From positions 1-54,907 of the forward strand of contig CAIUOG010000013.1 of the NCBI GenBank assembly GCA_903900705.1: DNA of 54,907 nucleotides, written 5' to 3'. The position numbers and the translations under genes were made by a program. Source of the stretch: an uncultured Acidobacteriia bacterium (GTDB taxonomy: Bacteria; Acidobacteriota; Terriglobia; Bryobacterales; Bryobacteraceae). The notes beneath the pieces were generated by a model. The model searched no databases and was not told the DNA's origin. It saw only the letters and a list, made by a program, of their open reading frames with translations. Each line of letters begins with the position of its first letter. The stretch's first letter is position 1. This document shows positions 8,392-15,106 of this stretch, piece after piece.

Positions 8392-9202
8392 AGCGCAAAG
8401 CCTCCTCACCCAGCGTCTGCACAACGGCCATTTCCAGCGCGAGGCGTTCATGTTCGCGGCTGGTCGCCAGACTCTTCAGCTTGATCGCATAGCGGGCGAT
8501 GTTGATGCCGTCGCGGACGCTGTAGCGCTCGTCGGCGGCATGGGCCTGCTCCAGAAAATTCGTCACGTATTCCAGGATTTCGTTCTCGGCGAAGGGCAGA
8601 TTTTCCTTCAGAATCAGGAATTCCTCATCCTTTTCCGGGAAGTCGATCAGGATTTGCGGCTGCAGGCGCGAATGAATGTACTCGGGCAGTTCGAACGTGG
8701 AGGCGTCGTCATTCATCGTGGTAACCAGACGGAAGTTCGGATGCGCTTTGATTTTCACGCCCGCCACAATGCTTTCCACATAACGGCGATTATCCAGCAG
8801 CGGCGCCAGACTCGCCCAGCTCTTCTCGCTCATGCGATTCCCTTCATCCAGAATCGCGATTCCGCCCATCACCATGGCGCTCACCAGCGCGGAGCCCACA
8901 TACCGCAGCCGGCCCTCGCCTTCAATCACAGGCGTTACCAGCAGATCTTCCGGGCGCGTGTCCAGCGTGGCCTGCATGATGTAAACATCGCGGCCCATGC
9001 GTTTGGCCGCCGCATAAGCGAGCGTGGTCTTCCCCACGCCAGGCTTACCGATCAGCCGCGGGCTCATGGGGATGTCGGTTTCCGTCACCACCATCCACGC
9101 CGCCAGCAACTGCCGCATCAGTTCTTCCTGCCCCACCCAGCGCACAGTCAGTTCGTCCGGATGCGCCAGATGCAGAATTACGCCATCGATTTCAACGTTC
9201 AC
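8360..9202 (-). CDS. MoxR/CbbQ-type AAA+ ATPase
   Basis: 280 residues. Walker A GKPGVGKT at 52-59, Walker B GGIAILDE at 113-120, sensor 1 in LVTTMNDD, and a likely arginine finger in HSRLQPQ. These fit the MoxR/CbbQ/NirQ/GvpN branch, hexameric chaperone-like ATPases that remodel or activate partner proteins, usually together with a VWA-domain protein. No VWA gene is present here; the partner in the same unit is the 609-residue unknown. The annotated start is GTG at 9202. The 3' end holds the ribosome binding site of the next gene. Confidence 0.88.
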   Translation of the reverse strand: MNVEIDGVILHLAHPDELTVRWVGQEELMRQLLAAWMVVTETDIPMSPRLIGKPGVGKTTLAYAAAKRMGRDVYIMQATLDTRPEDLLVTPVIEGEGRLRYVGSALVSAMVMGGIAILDEGNRMSEKSWASLAPLLDNRRYVESIVAGVKIKAHPNFRLVTTMNDDASTFELPEYIHSRLQPQILIDFPEKDEEFLILKENLPFAENEILEYVTNFLEQAHAADERYSVRDGINIARYAIKLKSLATSREHERLALEMAVVQTLGEEALRYVRRPRPVNS

Positions 9203-9264
9203 GCTTCAACCCACATATTCACACTCGATTGTAACGGCAGCCAGTCGGGAAGCGAGGAGCGACG

Positions 9265-10389
9265 CTACTGAAGCTTCATCAGCGGATCGCCGATCACCAC
9301 GTTCATCCAGCTCAGCCCGGGAATCCCCATATAGAAGCTTTCCGCCAGGTTTCGCCCCGAATAATAAGCAGGCAGCACGAATTCCGGCCTCGGGCAGTAA
9401 CTCAGATAGGGTTCATCCACCTGTGCGGACACGCCGGACGCGCCCTCGTGAATGTAATCCGCCGCCATCGATTGGGGCGACCCCGCGTATGAAGATTCCT
9501 TATCGTTCCACTTTCCGCGCAGTTCCCAGGTGTCCGGCGGCTTGCGGAACGTGCGCCCATTGGTGGAGACGAATTCCGTGGCAATCGCGCCCGGCAGCCA
9601 TTCGAAATGCAGAAAGCGGTGCTGCCGGTCCGTATCGTTTGAACCCCAGCTCGCGTAGCCAATCACGCCCTTCACGTTCTCAATCACCTTCGCCGTCTCA
9701 TCCAGCACCAGGCGGTCTTTGGGCAGCAGCAGAGCCGCGTTCCGAAGCCACTGGTTGCCCTCGTTGTTCTCTTTGGCCTTCAGATCGATCACGAACTTTC
9801 CAGTGTTCTTCGCCAGCAGCGCCCGGTCCACCAGCGCTTTCATATCGGCCATGTTGTAGCCATCCAGGCGGGTCACCAGATAGATCGGGAACAGAGAATG
9901 CCGGAACGGCGTATCGCGCTGGCGGAAGAAGGGATTCGGCACCGGCCCCGCCACCGGCAAGGTCGCGCCGCGCATTTTCGAATAGAGCAGCGTGAGTTCG
10001 GAATCCACCGAGGCAGCCTCGCTGGCCAGCGCCTCGCCCGGGCCCAGCACGCGCAAAGGTACGCCCGAAGTCAGCACGATGTACAGAATCTTCTCGCGCA
10101 GCCCGTGTGTTTTGAGGAACTCCGCAACCGGGGTTTCGATGTCTTTGAGGTATTGCGCGCGCGTGATCTTTTCATCCGGCTTCGTGTCCAGATTGCACAC
10201 GTTGGCCAGCGGGATACCGCGCCGCTTCACGTAATAAGCGCCGATCTCGCGCGACGGCAGGGACTGCCTGTTCACCACCACCAGCACCTGATCGGTGGAT
10301 TGCGCCCGCGCCGCCCCTGCCGCGAGCACCAGCAGTGTCGCGGCAGCGTTACTGAATCGTCTTGAGGAACGCCACAATCGCCTCAGCAT
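9265..10389 (-). CDS. TIGR03790 family secreted protein
   Basis: 374 residues with a signal peptide (Ala/Leu-rich, ending GAARAQ near residue 30). The body matches the TIGR03790 family of unknown function seen in Solibacter and myxobacteria: VLVVVNRQSLPSREIGAYYV, then LYIVLTSGVPLRV, GYASWGSND and a C-terminal GDPLMKL. Its start at 10389 overlaps the end of the cytochrome c gene by ~40 nt, suggesting one transcript. No catalytic mechanism is established for the family. Confidence 0.85.
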   Translation of the reverse strand: MLRRLWRSSRRFSNAAATLLVLAAGAARAQSTDQVLVVVNRQSLPSREIGAYYVKRRGIPLANVCNLDTKPDEKITRAQYLKDIETPVAEFLKTHGLREKILYIVLTSGVPLRVLGPGEALASEAASVDSELTLLYSKMRGATLPVAGPVPNPFFRQRDTPFRHSLFPIYLVTRLDGYNMADMKALVDRALLAKNTGKFVIDLKAKENNEGNQWLRNAALLLPKDRLVLDETAKVIENVKGVIGYASWGSNDTDRQHRFLHFEWLPGAIATEFVSTNGRTFRKPPDTWELRGKWNDKESSYAGSPQSMAADYIHEGASGVSAQVDEPYLSYCPRPEFVLPAYYSGRNLAESFYMGIPGLSWMNVVIGDPLMKLQ

Positions 10390-10777
10390 CTTCCTTCTTC
10401 AGGTTATACGTCGGCATCGGGGAACCGGCTTTGCCCCCGCGCGGGCTCTTACCTGTTACCAGGAAGTTGATCATTCCCTCGTCGTTCCAGCGCTTCCAGA
10501 CCGCTCCGTTGGGCGTAATATCCGGCGCGGCCGACTTCCAGCCCGTAACCGGAGCCGCCGGCATCACGCTGATGGTTGAACCCTTCATCCACTGCGACCG
10601 GATGTAGGCGCCGTTGTCCATTTTCGGCGTGTGGCAATCCTGACAGCGAGCCACTTCTTCCGCCAGATACTTCCCGCGGGTGATCACCGCATCGTCCTGT
10701 CCGAAGGCGAGCAGCGCGAACACGGCGAGGCCCGCTATGGCGGCAAGGGCAAACCGGAGCTTATACATGGAATCCAT
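10349..10777 (-). CDS. Class I cytochrome c, membrane-anchored or secreted
   Basis: About 142 residues from ATG 10777 (an ATG at 10798 is also in frame; 10768 is a further option). An N-terminal hydrophobic segment KLRFALAAIAGLAVFALLAF is a signal peptide or anchor. A single heme site CQDCH follows, with a likely Met axial ligand in GSPMPTY and a closing helix (AEAIVAFLKTIQ). A periplasmic electron carrier. It is divergent from the lysR gene across a palindrome-rich gap and is followed by the TIGR03790 gene. Confidence 0.85.
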   Translation of the reverse strand: MDSMYKLRFALAAIAGLAVFALLAFGQDDAVITRGKYLAEEVARCQDCHTPKMDNGAYIRSQWMKGSTISVMPAAPVTGWKSAAPDITPNGAVWKRWNDEGMINFLVTGKSPRGGKAGSPMPTYNLKKEDAEAIVAFLKTIQ

Positions 10778-10818
10778 GCTATCCCTTATTCTTCCCACGG
10801 CGCAAATTCCTCATTTGG

Positions 10819-10832
10819 TAGACTGGGGTCTA
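10819..10832. promoter_or_regulatory. Inverted repeat, possible LysR box
   Basis: Perfect TAGAC-TGGG-GTCTA between the divergent cytochrome c and lysR genes. Spacing and T...A ends fit the loose T-N11/12-A pattern of LysR-type operators. It is the natural candidate for autoregulation and control of the cytochrome gene. No binding evidence. Confidence 0.4.
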
Positions 10833-10834
10833 AA

Positions 10835-10852
10835 TTAGGTTGGTCGCCCTAA
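10835..10852. promoter_or_regulatory. Second inverted repeat in the lysR/cytochrome intergenic region
   Basis: TTAGG and CCTAA arms separated by 8 nt, starting 2 nt after the first palindrome. It could be the activation half of a LysR site pair; function inferred from position only. Confidence 0.3.
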
Positions 10853-10888
10853 ACGCACCTCGGCCACCTGATCGGGCAGCACGCAAAC

Positions 10889-11812
10889 ATGGATTTCGAT
10901 CAGATCCACACATTTCTCGAAATCGTGCGCCTGAAAAGCTTTTCAAAAGCGGCTCAGACGTGCTACAGAACGCAGCCGGCAATCTCCGCGCAGATCCGGC
11001 AGCTGGAGCACGAACTGAAGGTCGAACTTTTCGAGCGCTTCGGGAGCAGGATTTCGCTGACCACCGCCGGCCGCCTCTTCGCGCAGTACGCGGAGCAGAT
11101 TCTCGACCTGCGCAAACAGGCCCAGAACGCTCTCAACGAACTCGAATCGTCACCGCGCGGGGAACTCGTCATCGCCGCGAATGAGGCCACCTGCATCTAC
11201 GTTCTGCCTTCCGTCTTTGCGGAATATAAAGACCAGTTTCCCGGCGTCCAGCTCCAGGTGAACCGTTCCTACGGCTCCCGCGTGGTGGAAGCCGTGATGG
11301 AAAACGTGGCGGATTTCGGCCTCACCCAGCTTCCGGTGGGGGAAAAACGCGTGCAGATAGTGGATATCTACCGCGATGAGATTCATTGCGTGGTTCCGGC
11401 CGGCCATCCGCTCGGTTCTCTCGAACGGGTGAACTGCGAAGATCTTTTGCCCTATCTGCTTCTGCTGCCGCAGTCCGGCATGACCCGCAGCCGCCTCAAC
11501 TCCTGGTTTGAAAAAGTGGAGGATGATATTCAGATCTCCATGGAACTCGATTCCAGTGAGACCATGAAGCGCTTCGTCGAAGCCGGCCTGGGCATCAGCT
11601 TCCTCGCCGCTTCCAATTGCCGCGAGGAAGTGCGAGCCGGCATTCTGAAATCAATTCCGCTCGGCCCGGAACCCATGGTCCGCAAACTGGGCCTCATTTA
11701 CCGCAAGGACAAAGCCCTCTCCAAAGCCGCTCTGGGCTTCATTCAGGTGATCCTGCAGCACTTCGGTTCACAAACCAGCCCGGTCCGGTCACCAGGAGTC
11801 ACTGTCAGCTGA
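10889..11812 (+). CDS. LysR family transcriptional regulator
   Basis: 307 residues. The N-terminal winged helix-turn-helix (about 1-62) reads MDFDQIHTFLEIVRLKSFS, AAQTCYRTQPAISAQIRQLE, LFERFG. A periplasmic-binding-protein-like effector domain spans ~90-290. Family members bind as tetramers upstream of a divergent gene and respond to a small inducer. Divergent from the cytochrome c gene and upstream on the same strand of the formate dehydrogenase genes, so it could control either; in Cupriavidus-type fds clusters a LysR protein (FdsR) has that role. The link here is inference. Confidence 0.92.
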   Translation: MDFDQIHTFLEIVRLKSFSKAAQTCYRTQPAISAQIRQLEHELKVELFERFGSRISLTTAGRLFAQYAEQILDLRKQAQNALNELESSPRGELVIAANEATCIYVLPSVFAEYKDQFPGVQLQVNRSYGSRVVEAVMENVADFGLTQLPVGEKRVQIVDIYRDEIHCVVPAGHPLGSLERVNCEDLLPYLLLLPQSGMTRSRLNSWFEKVEDDIQISMELDSSETMKRFVEAGLGISFLAASNCREEVRAGILKSIPLGPEPMVRKLGLIYRKDKALSKAALGFIQVILQHFGSQTSPVRSPGVTVS

Positions 11813-11822
11813 CGGGTTCATT

Positions 11823-12281
11823 ATGCTCTGCCCGAAGTGCTTTGCGGAATTCGAGTCCGGGGCCCGCTCCTGTCCGGAGTGCGGCGTACAACTTTTCCGC
11901 AACGTCTCCGGCATCATGAAAACATCGTCTGTCATGATTGCCGAGGGCGAGGAGCAGACCTTCTACCGTTCCGTGCGGGATGTTCCCGAACCTCTGCGCT
12001 CCCGCCTGATCGAAAGCACCCACGGCGCTAACTCCGGCACCATCGTAATAGCGGACCGCGCCGGAAAAGACCAGATCACGCAGGTCATCGCACGCCGTGA
12101 AAACGCGAAGGAACGCGCCGCCGCCCGGGAAATCGAAGCGCCTGTCGTGGAGCCGCCCGCCCCTGCCTGGCACGCCTTTATGGATCGTTCTTTCCTGGGT
12201 CTCGGCCTCACCGTCTGGGCGGGAATCTTCCTTTTCCTTTGCGCTCTCTCGCTGATCATCTCTGTATTTTTCTGGAAATAA
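11823..12281 (+). CDS. Zinc-ribbon protein with C-terminal membrane anchor
   Basis: 152 residues. An N-terminal zinc ribbon has C3-x2-C6 and C17-x2-C20 (MLCPKC, SCPECG). A polar, helix-prone middle of ~95 residues is followed by one transmembrane helix near residues 124-149 (FLGLGLTVWAGIFLFLCALS). This tail-anchored layout places the ribbon in the cytoplasm. It starts 10 nt after lysR. Function unknown. Confidence 0.75.
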   Translation: MLCPKCFAEFESGARSCPECGVQLFRNVSGIMKTSSVMIAEGEEQTFYRSVRDVPEPLRSRLIESTHGANSGTIVIADRAGKDQITQVIARRENAKERAAAREIEAPVVEPPAPAWHAFMDRSFLGLGLTVWAGIFLFLCALSLIISVFFWK

Positions 12282-12320
12282 ACGGTTGCTTCGCGTTGCC
12301 GCGAAAGCGTCGCTACTTGA

Positions 12321-12326
12321 TAGAAT
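12321..12326 (+). promoter_or_regulatory. -10-like box TAGAAT, leaderless rfbD start
   Basis: TAGAAT is followed by exactly 6 nt and the TTG start at 12333. The predicted +1 is therefore the first base of the start codon. No ribosome binding site lies between. A weak TTGCCG at 12296-12301 has a 19-nt spacer. Confidence 0.45.
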
Positions 12327-12332
12327 CTCGGT

Positions 12333-13196
12333 TTGAAGAAGAAAATTGCAGTTTTCGGCGCCTTCGGCCAGCTCGGGGTGGAGTTGTGCGCGGAACTTGA
12401 GCGCCGCGGCTATCAGGTATGCGCTTTTGAGCGGGCGAAGCTCGACGTCACCAGCGCCGAGCAGGTGGAACGGGCCATCGCTGAAATTGACCCCTTCGCC
12501 GTCTTCAACGCCGCCGCCTACAACATGGTGGATGTGGCCGAACGCGAACCCCTTGCCGCGCTCGAAGCCAACGGCCTCGCGGTGCGCAACCTCGCCCTGG
12601 CCTGCCGTCAGAGTGACGCCCGCCTGGTACACTTCTCCACGGACTACGTCTTTGACGGAACCCTTGGACGGTCTTATGTGGAGACCGACGCAGTGCATCC
12701 CCTCGGCGCTTATGCCGTCTCAAAGCTGGTCGGCGAGCTCTATGCGCAGGCCTACTCCGAACGCGCCATCATCGCCCGCACTTCAGGCGTCTTCGGCGTG
12801 GGTGCGCTGAAGACCGCGCGCGGCAACTTCCCGGAGACTATGCTGCGCCTTGCCAAAAGCGGCAAACCGCTCCGCGTCGTGGAAGATCACGTGGCCTCCC
12901 CCACCTACGCCCCGGCGCTCGCGAGCCGCTCCATTGACCTGCTGGAGAAAAATCTCTCCGGTGTCTTCCACATCGGTGGCGGGGAAGCCATTTCGTGGTT
13001 CGATTACGCCAAACTCATCTTCGAAAAGGCCGGTCTCGACGTGGAGGTGCAGCCCACCAACGAACGCGAGTACCGCACGGCGGCCCGGCGGCCGAAATTC
13101 TCCGCGCTCGATAACGCCCGCATGCGCGAATGCGGTATCCAGCCCATGCCGCCGCTGGCGGATACCGTGGCTGCTTACCTCGCTGACCGGGGATAG
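12333..13196 (+). CDS. rfbD: dTDP-4-dehydrorhamnose reductase family protein
   Basis: 287 residues, extended short-chain dehydrogenase. The nucleotide-binding loop GAFGQLG is at 9-15, FSTDYVFDG follows the central sheet, and the catalytic YAVSK has the expected Tyr-x3-Lys. It makes dTDP-L-rhamnose from the 4-keto intermediate in cell-surface polysaccharide synthesis. No rfbA/B/C genes are nearby, so it is isolated from its pathway. The start is TTG at 12333, the codon that places the Rossmann motif at the usual distance and fits the leaderless box upstream. Confidence 0.88.
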   Translation: MKKKIAVFGAFGQLGVELCAELERRGYQVCAFERAKLDVTSAEQVERAIAEIDPFAVFNAAAYNMVDVAEREPLAALEANGLAVRNLALACRQSDARLVHFSTDYVFDGTLGRSYVETDAVHPLGAYAVSKLVGELYAQAYSERAIIARTSGVFGVGALKTARGNFPETMLRLAKSGKPLRVVEDHVASPTYAPALASRSIDLLEKNLSGVFHIGGGEAISWFDYAKLIFEKAGLDVEVQPTNEREYRTAARRPKFSALDNARMRECGIQPMPPLADTVAAYLADRG

Positions 13197-13213
13197 GTTT
13201 TTTCACGAGGGTA

Positions 13214-13219
13214 TAGAAT
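13214..13219 (+). promoter_or_regulatory. -10-like box TAGAAT, leaderless fds start
   Basis: TATAGAAT ends 6 nt before the GTG at 13226, so transcription could start on the start codon itself. The TAG inside the box is also the in-frame stop that prevents an earlier start. A GAGG at 13207-13210 is too far upstream to serve as a ribosome binding site. Confidence 0.45.
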
Positions 13220-13225
13220 AAAGCC

Positions 13226-15106
13226 GTGCTGCAGGCCCTGCACGCCCTTCAGAACGAATTCGGGTTCATAGACGAGCAGACCATCCCGCTGCTCGCGAAA
13301 GAGTTCAACATTTCTGAAGCCGAAGTGCACGGCGTCATCAGCTTCTATCACGATTTCCGCCGTTCCCCGCCCACCGGGCGCGTTCTCAAAGTCTGCCGTG
13401 CCGAAGCCTGCCAGGCCAACGGAGGCGAAAAGCTCTTCCAGCACCTGCAGACGCTCTCCGGCCTGACCGTCGAACCGGTCTATTGCCTGGGGAACTGTGC
13501 ACGCGGGCCTTCCGCGCTGATCGACGGACAACTCCACGGAGACCTGACTGCGGAAAAGGTGGCCTCCATCCTGTCCGGCGCGGTCACCGCGAAGCCCCAA
13601 CCCGCCGCGCTCCATCCGCAAAACCCGCCACAGCAGGTTTTCCTTTCGCAGGATGCGGCGTCGCAGTCCGCCGGTTCCGAAGCCGTGGCGGCGGCCCTCG
13701 AAGCCCTTGGCATCCACCCCATCCGCACCGGAACGCGCGGATTGCTCTGGCTGGAACCTCTGCTCGAAATCGAGACAGACGAAGGCCGCATCGCGTACGG
13801 TCCGGTCACCGCGGGGGACGTTCCCTCCATCCTCTCCGGCACTGCCCCCCATCTCTGCCACGGCATCACCCAGGAAGTCCCCTGGCTGAAGAAGCAAACC
13901 CGCCTCACCTTCGCGCGCTGCGGCGTCACAGATCCGCTGAGCCTCGCGGACTACCTCGCCTCCGGTGGTTTCGAAGGGCTGGAGAAAGCAAAGACGCTCT
14001 CGCCGGATGACATTGTGCAGCAGGTCATCGATTCCGGTCTGCGCGGCCGCGGTGGCGCGGGCTTCCCCACCGGCATCAAATGGCGTACGGTCCTGCAGCA
14101 GCCTGAACCACAGAAATTCATTGTCTGCAATGCCGACGAAGGCGACAGCGGCACCTATGCCGACCGCATCCTCATGGAAGGCGACCCGTTCCTGCTGATT
14201 GAAGGAATGCTGATCGCCGCCCGCGCGGTGGGCGCGAACTACGGCTACATCTATCTCCGCTCGGAATATCCGCACGCGCACCGCGCCGTGCGCCGCGCCA
14301 TCGAAATCGCCCGCGCCGCTGGTTATCTGCATCCGGAAACGTTCGATCTCGAAGTCCGCCTCGGCGCGGGCGCGTACATCTGCGGCGAGGAAACGGCGCT
14401 GCTCGAATCCCTGGAAGGCCGTCGCGGCCAGGTCCGTCCCAAACCCCCGCTGCCCGCCATCGAAGGGCTGTGCGGGAAGCCGACCGTCATCAACAACGTC
14501 CTGTCCCTCGCCGCCGTCCCCACCATCCTCGCGAAAGGCCCGGTGTTCTATCGCGATTTCGGCTCCGGTCGCTCCCGTGGCACGCTCTCGATTCAACTCG
14601 CCGGGAATATCAAATATGGCGGCCTGGTCGAAGTGCCCTTCGGGCTCACGCTGCGCGAGGCCATCTTTGAATTCGGCGGCGGTACCCGGTCCGGCCGCCC
14701 CGTCAAAGCTGTGCAGGTCGGCGGCCCCCTCGGCGCGTACTTCCCCGCATCCCTGCTCGATACCCCTCTCGACTACGAGGCCTTCGCCGAACGGAAAGGC
14801 CTTCTCGGCCACGGTGGCGTGGTGGTCTTTGACGATACCGCGGATCTCGCCCGGCAGGCCCGTTTCGCCATGGAGTTCTGCGCCCTCGAAAGCTGCGGCA
14901 AATGCACGCCCTGCCGCATCGGTTCCACCCGCGGCGTCGAGGTGATCGACCACATCATCGCCAATCACGACCGCGCCCGGAACCTCGCACTCCTCGATGA
15001 CCTCTGCGAACTCATGACCGACGGCTCTCTTTGCGCCATGGGCGGGCTCACCCCCATCCCCGTTCAAAGCGCTCTGACCCATTTCCCGGAGGATTTTTCC
15101 CGATGA
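13226..15106 (+). CDS. Fused FdsG-FdsB (NuoE-NuoF) subunit of NAD-dependent formate dehydrogenase
   Basis: 626 residues. Residues 1-120 are a NuoE/FdsG domain with [2Fe-2S] ligands C57, C62, C87, C91. A linker (120-150) leads into NuoF/FdsB: FMN/NADH site RGRGGAGFPTGIKW (~272-286), NADEGDSGTY, and [4Fe-4S] ligands C557, C560, C563 with C603 in LCAMGG. It passes electrons from FdsA to NAD+ via FMN. The first helices usually seen in FdsG are missing: an in-frame stop at 13214 allows nothing earlier than GTG 13226. Its stop overlaps the fdsA ATG (ATGA). Confidence 0.9.
   Translation: MLQALHALQNEFGFIDEQTIPLLAKEFNISEAEVHGVISFYHDFRRSPPTGRVLKVCRAEACQANGGEKLFQHLQTLSGLTVEPVYCLGNCARGPSALIDGQLHGDLTAEKVASILSGAVTAKPQPAALHPQNPPQQVFLSQDAASQSAGSEAVAAALEALGIHPIRTGTRGLLWLEPLLEIETDEGRIAYGPVTAGDVPSILSGTAPHLCHGITQEVPWLKKQTRLTFARCGVTDPLSLADYLASGGFEGLEKAKTLSPDDIVQQVIDSGLRGRGGAGFPTGIKWRTVLQQPEPQKFIVCNADEGDSGTYADRILMEGDPFLLIEGMLIAARAVGANYGYIYLRSEYPHAHRAVRRAIEIARAAGYLHPETFDLEVRLGAGAYICGEETALLESLEGRRGQVRPKPPLPAIEGLCGKPTVINNVLSLAAVPTILAKGPVFYRDFGSGRSRGTLSIQLAGNIKYGGLVEVPFGLTLREAIFEFGGGTRSGRPVKAVQVGGPLGAYFPASLLDTPLDYEAFAERKGLLGHGGVVVFDDTADLARQARFAMEFCALESCGKCTPCRIGSTRGVEVIDHIIANHDRARNLALLDDLCELMTDGSLCAMGGLTPIPVQSALTHFPEDFSR

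Noticed and set aside
13175-15082. Long minus-strand open frame (635 codons) opposite the fused FdsG-FdsB gene
   Set aside because: Shadow frame from high GC and codon bias; Gly/Ala/Glu/Arg-rich with no motif, while the plus strand has full iron-sulfur and FMN motifs.
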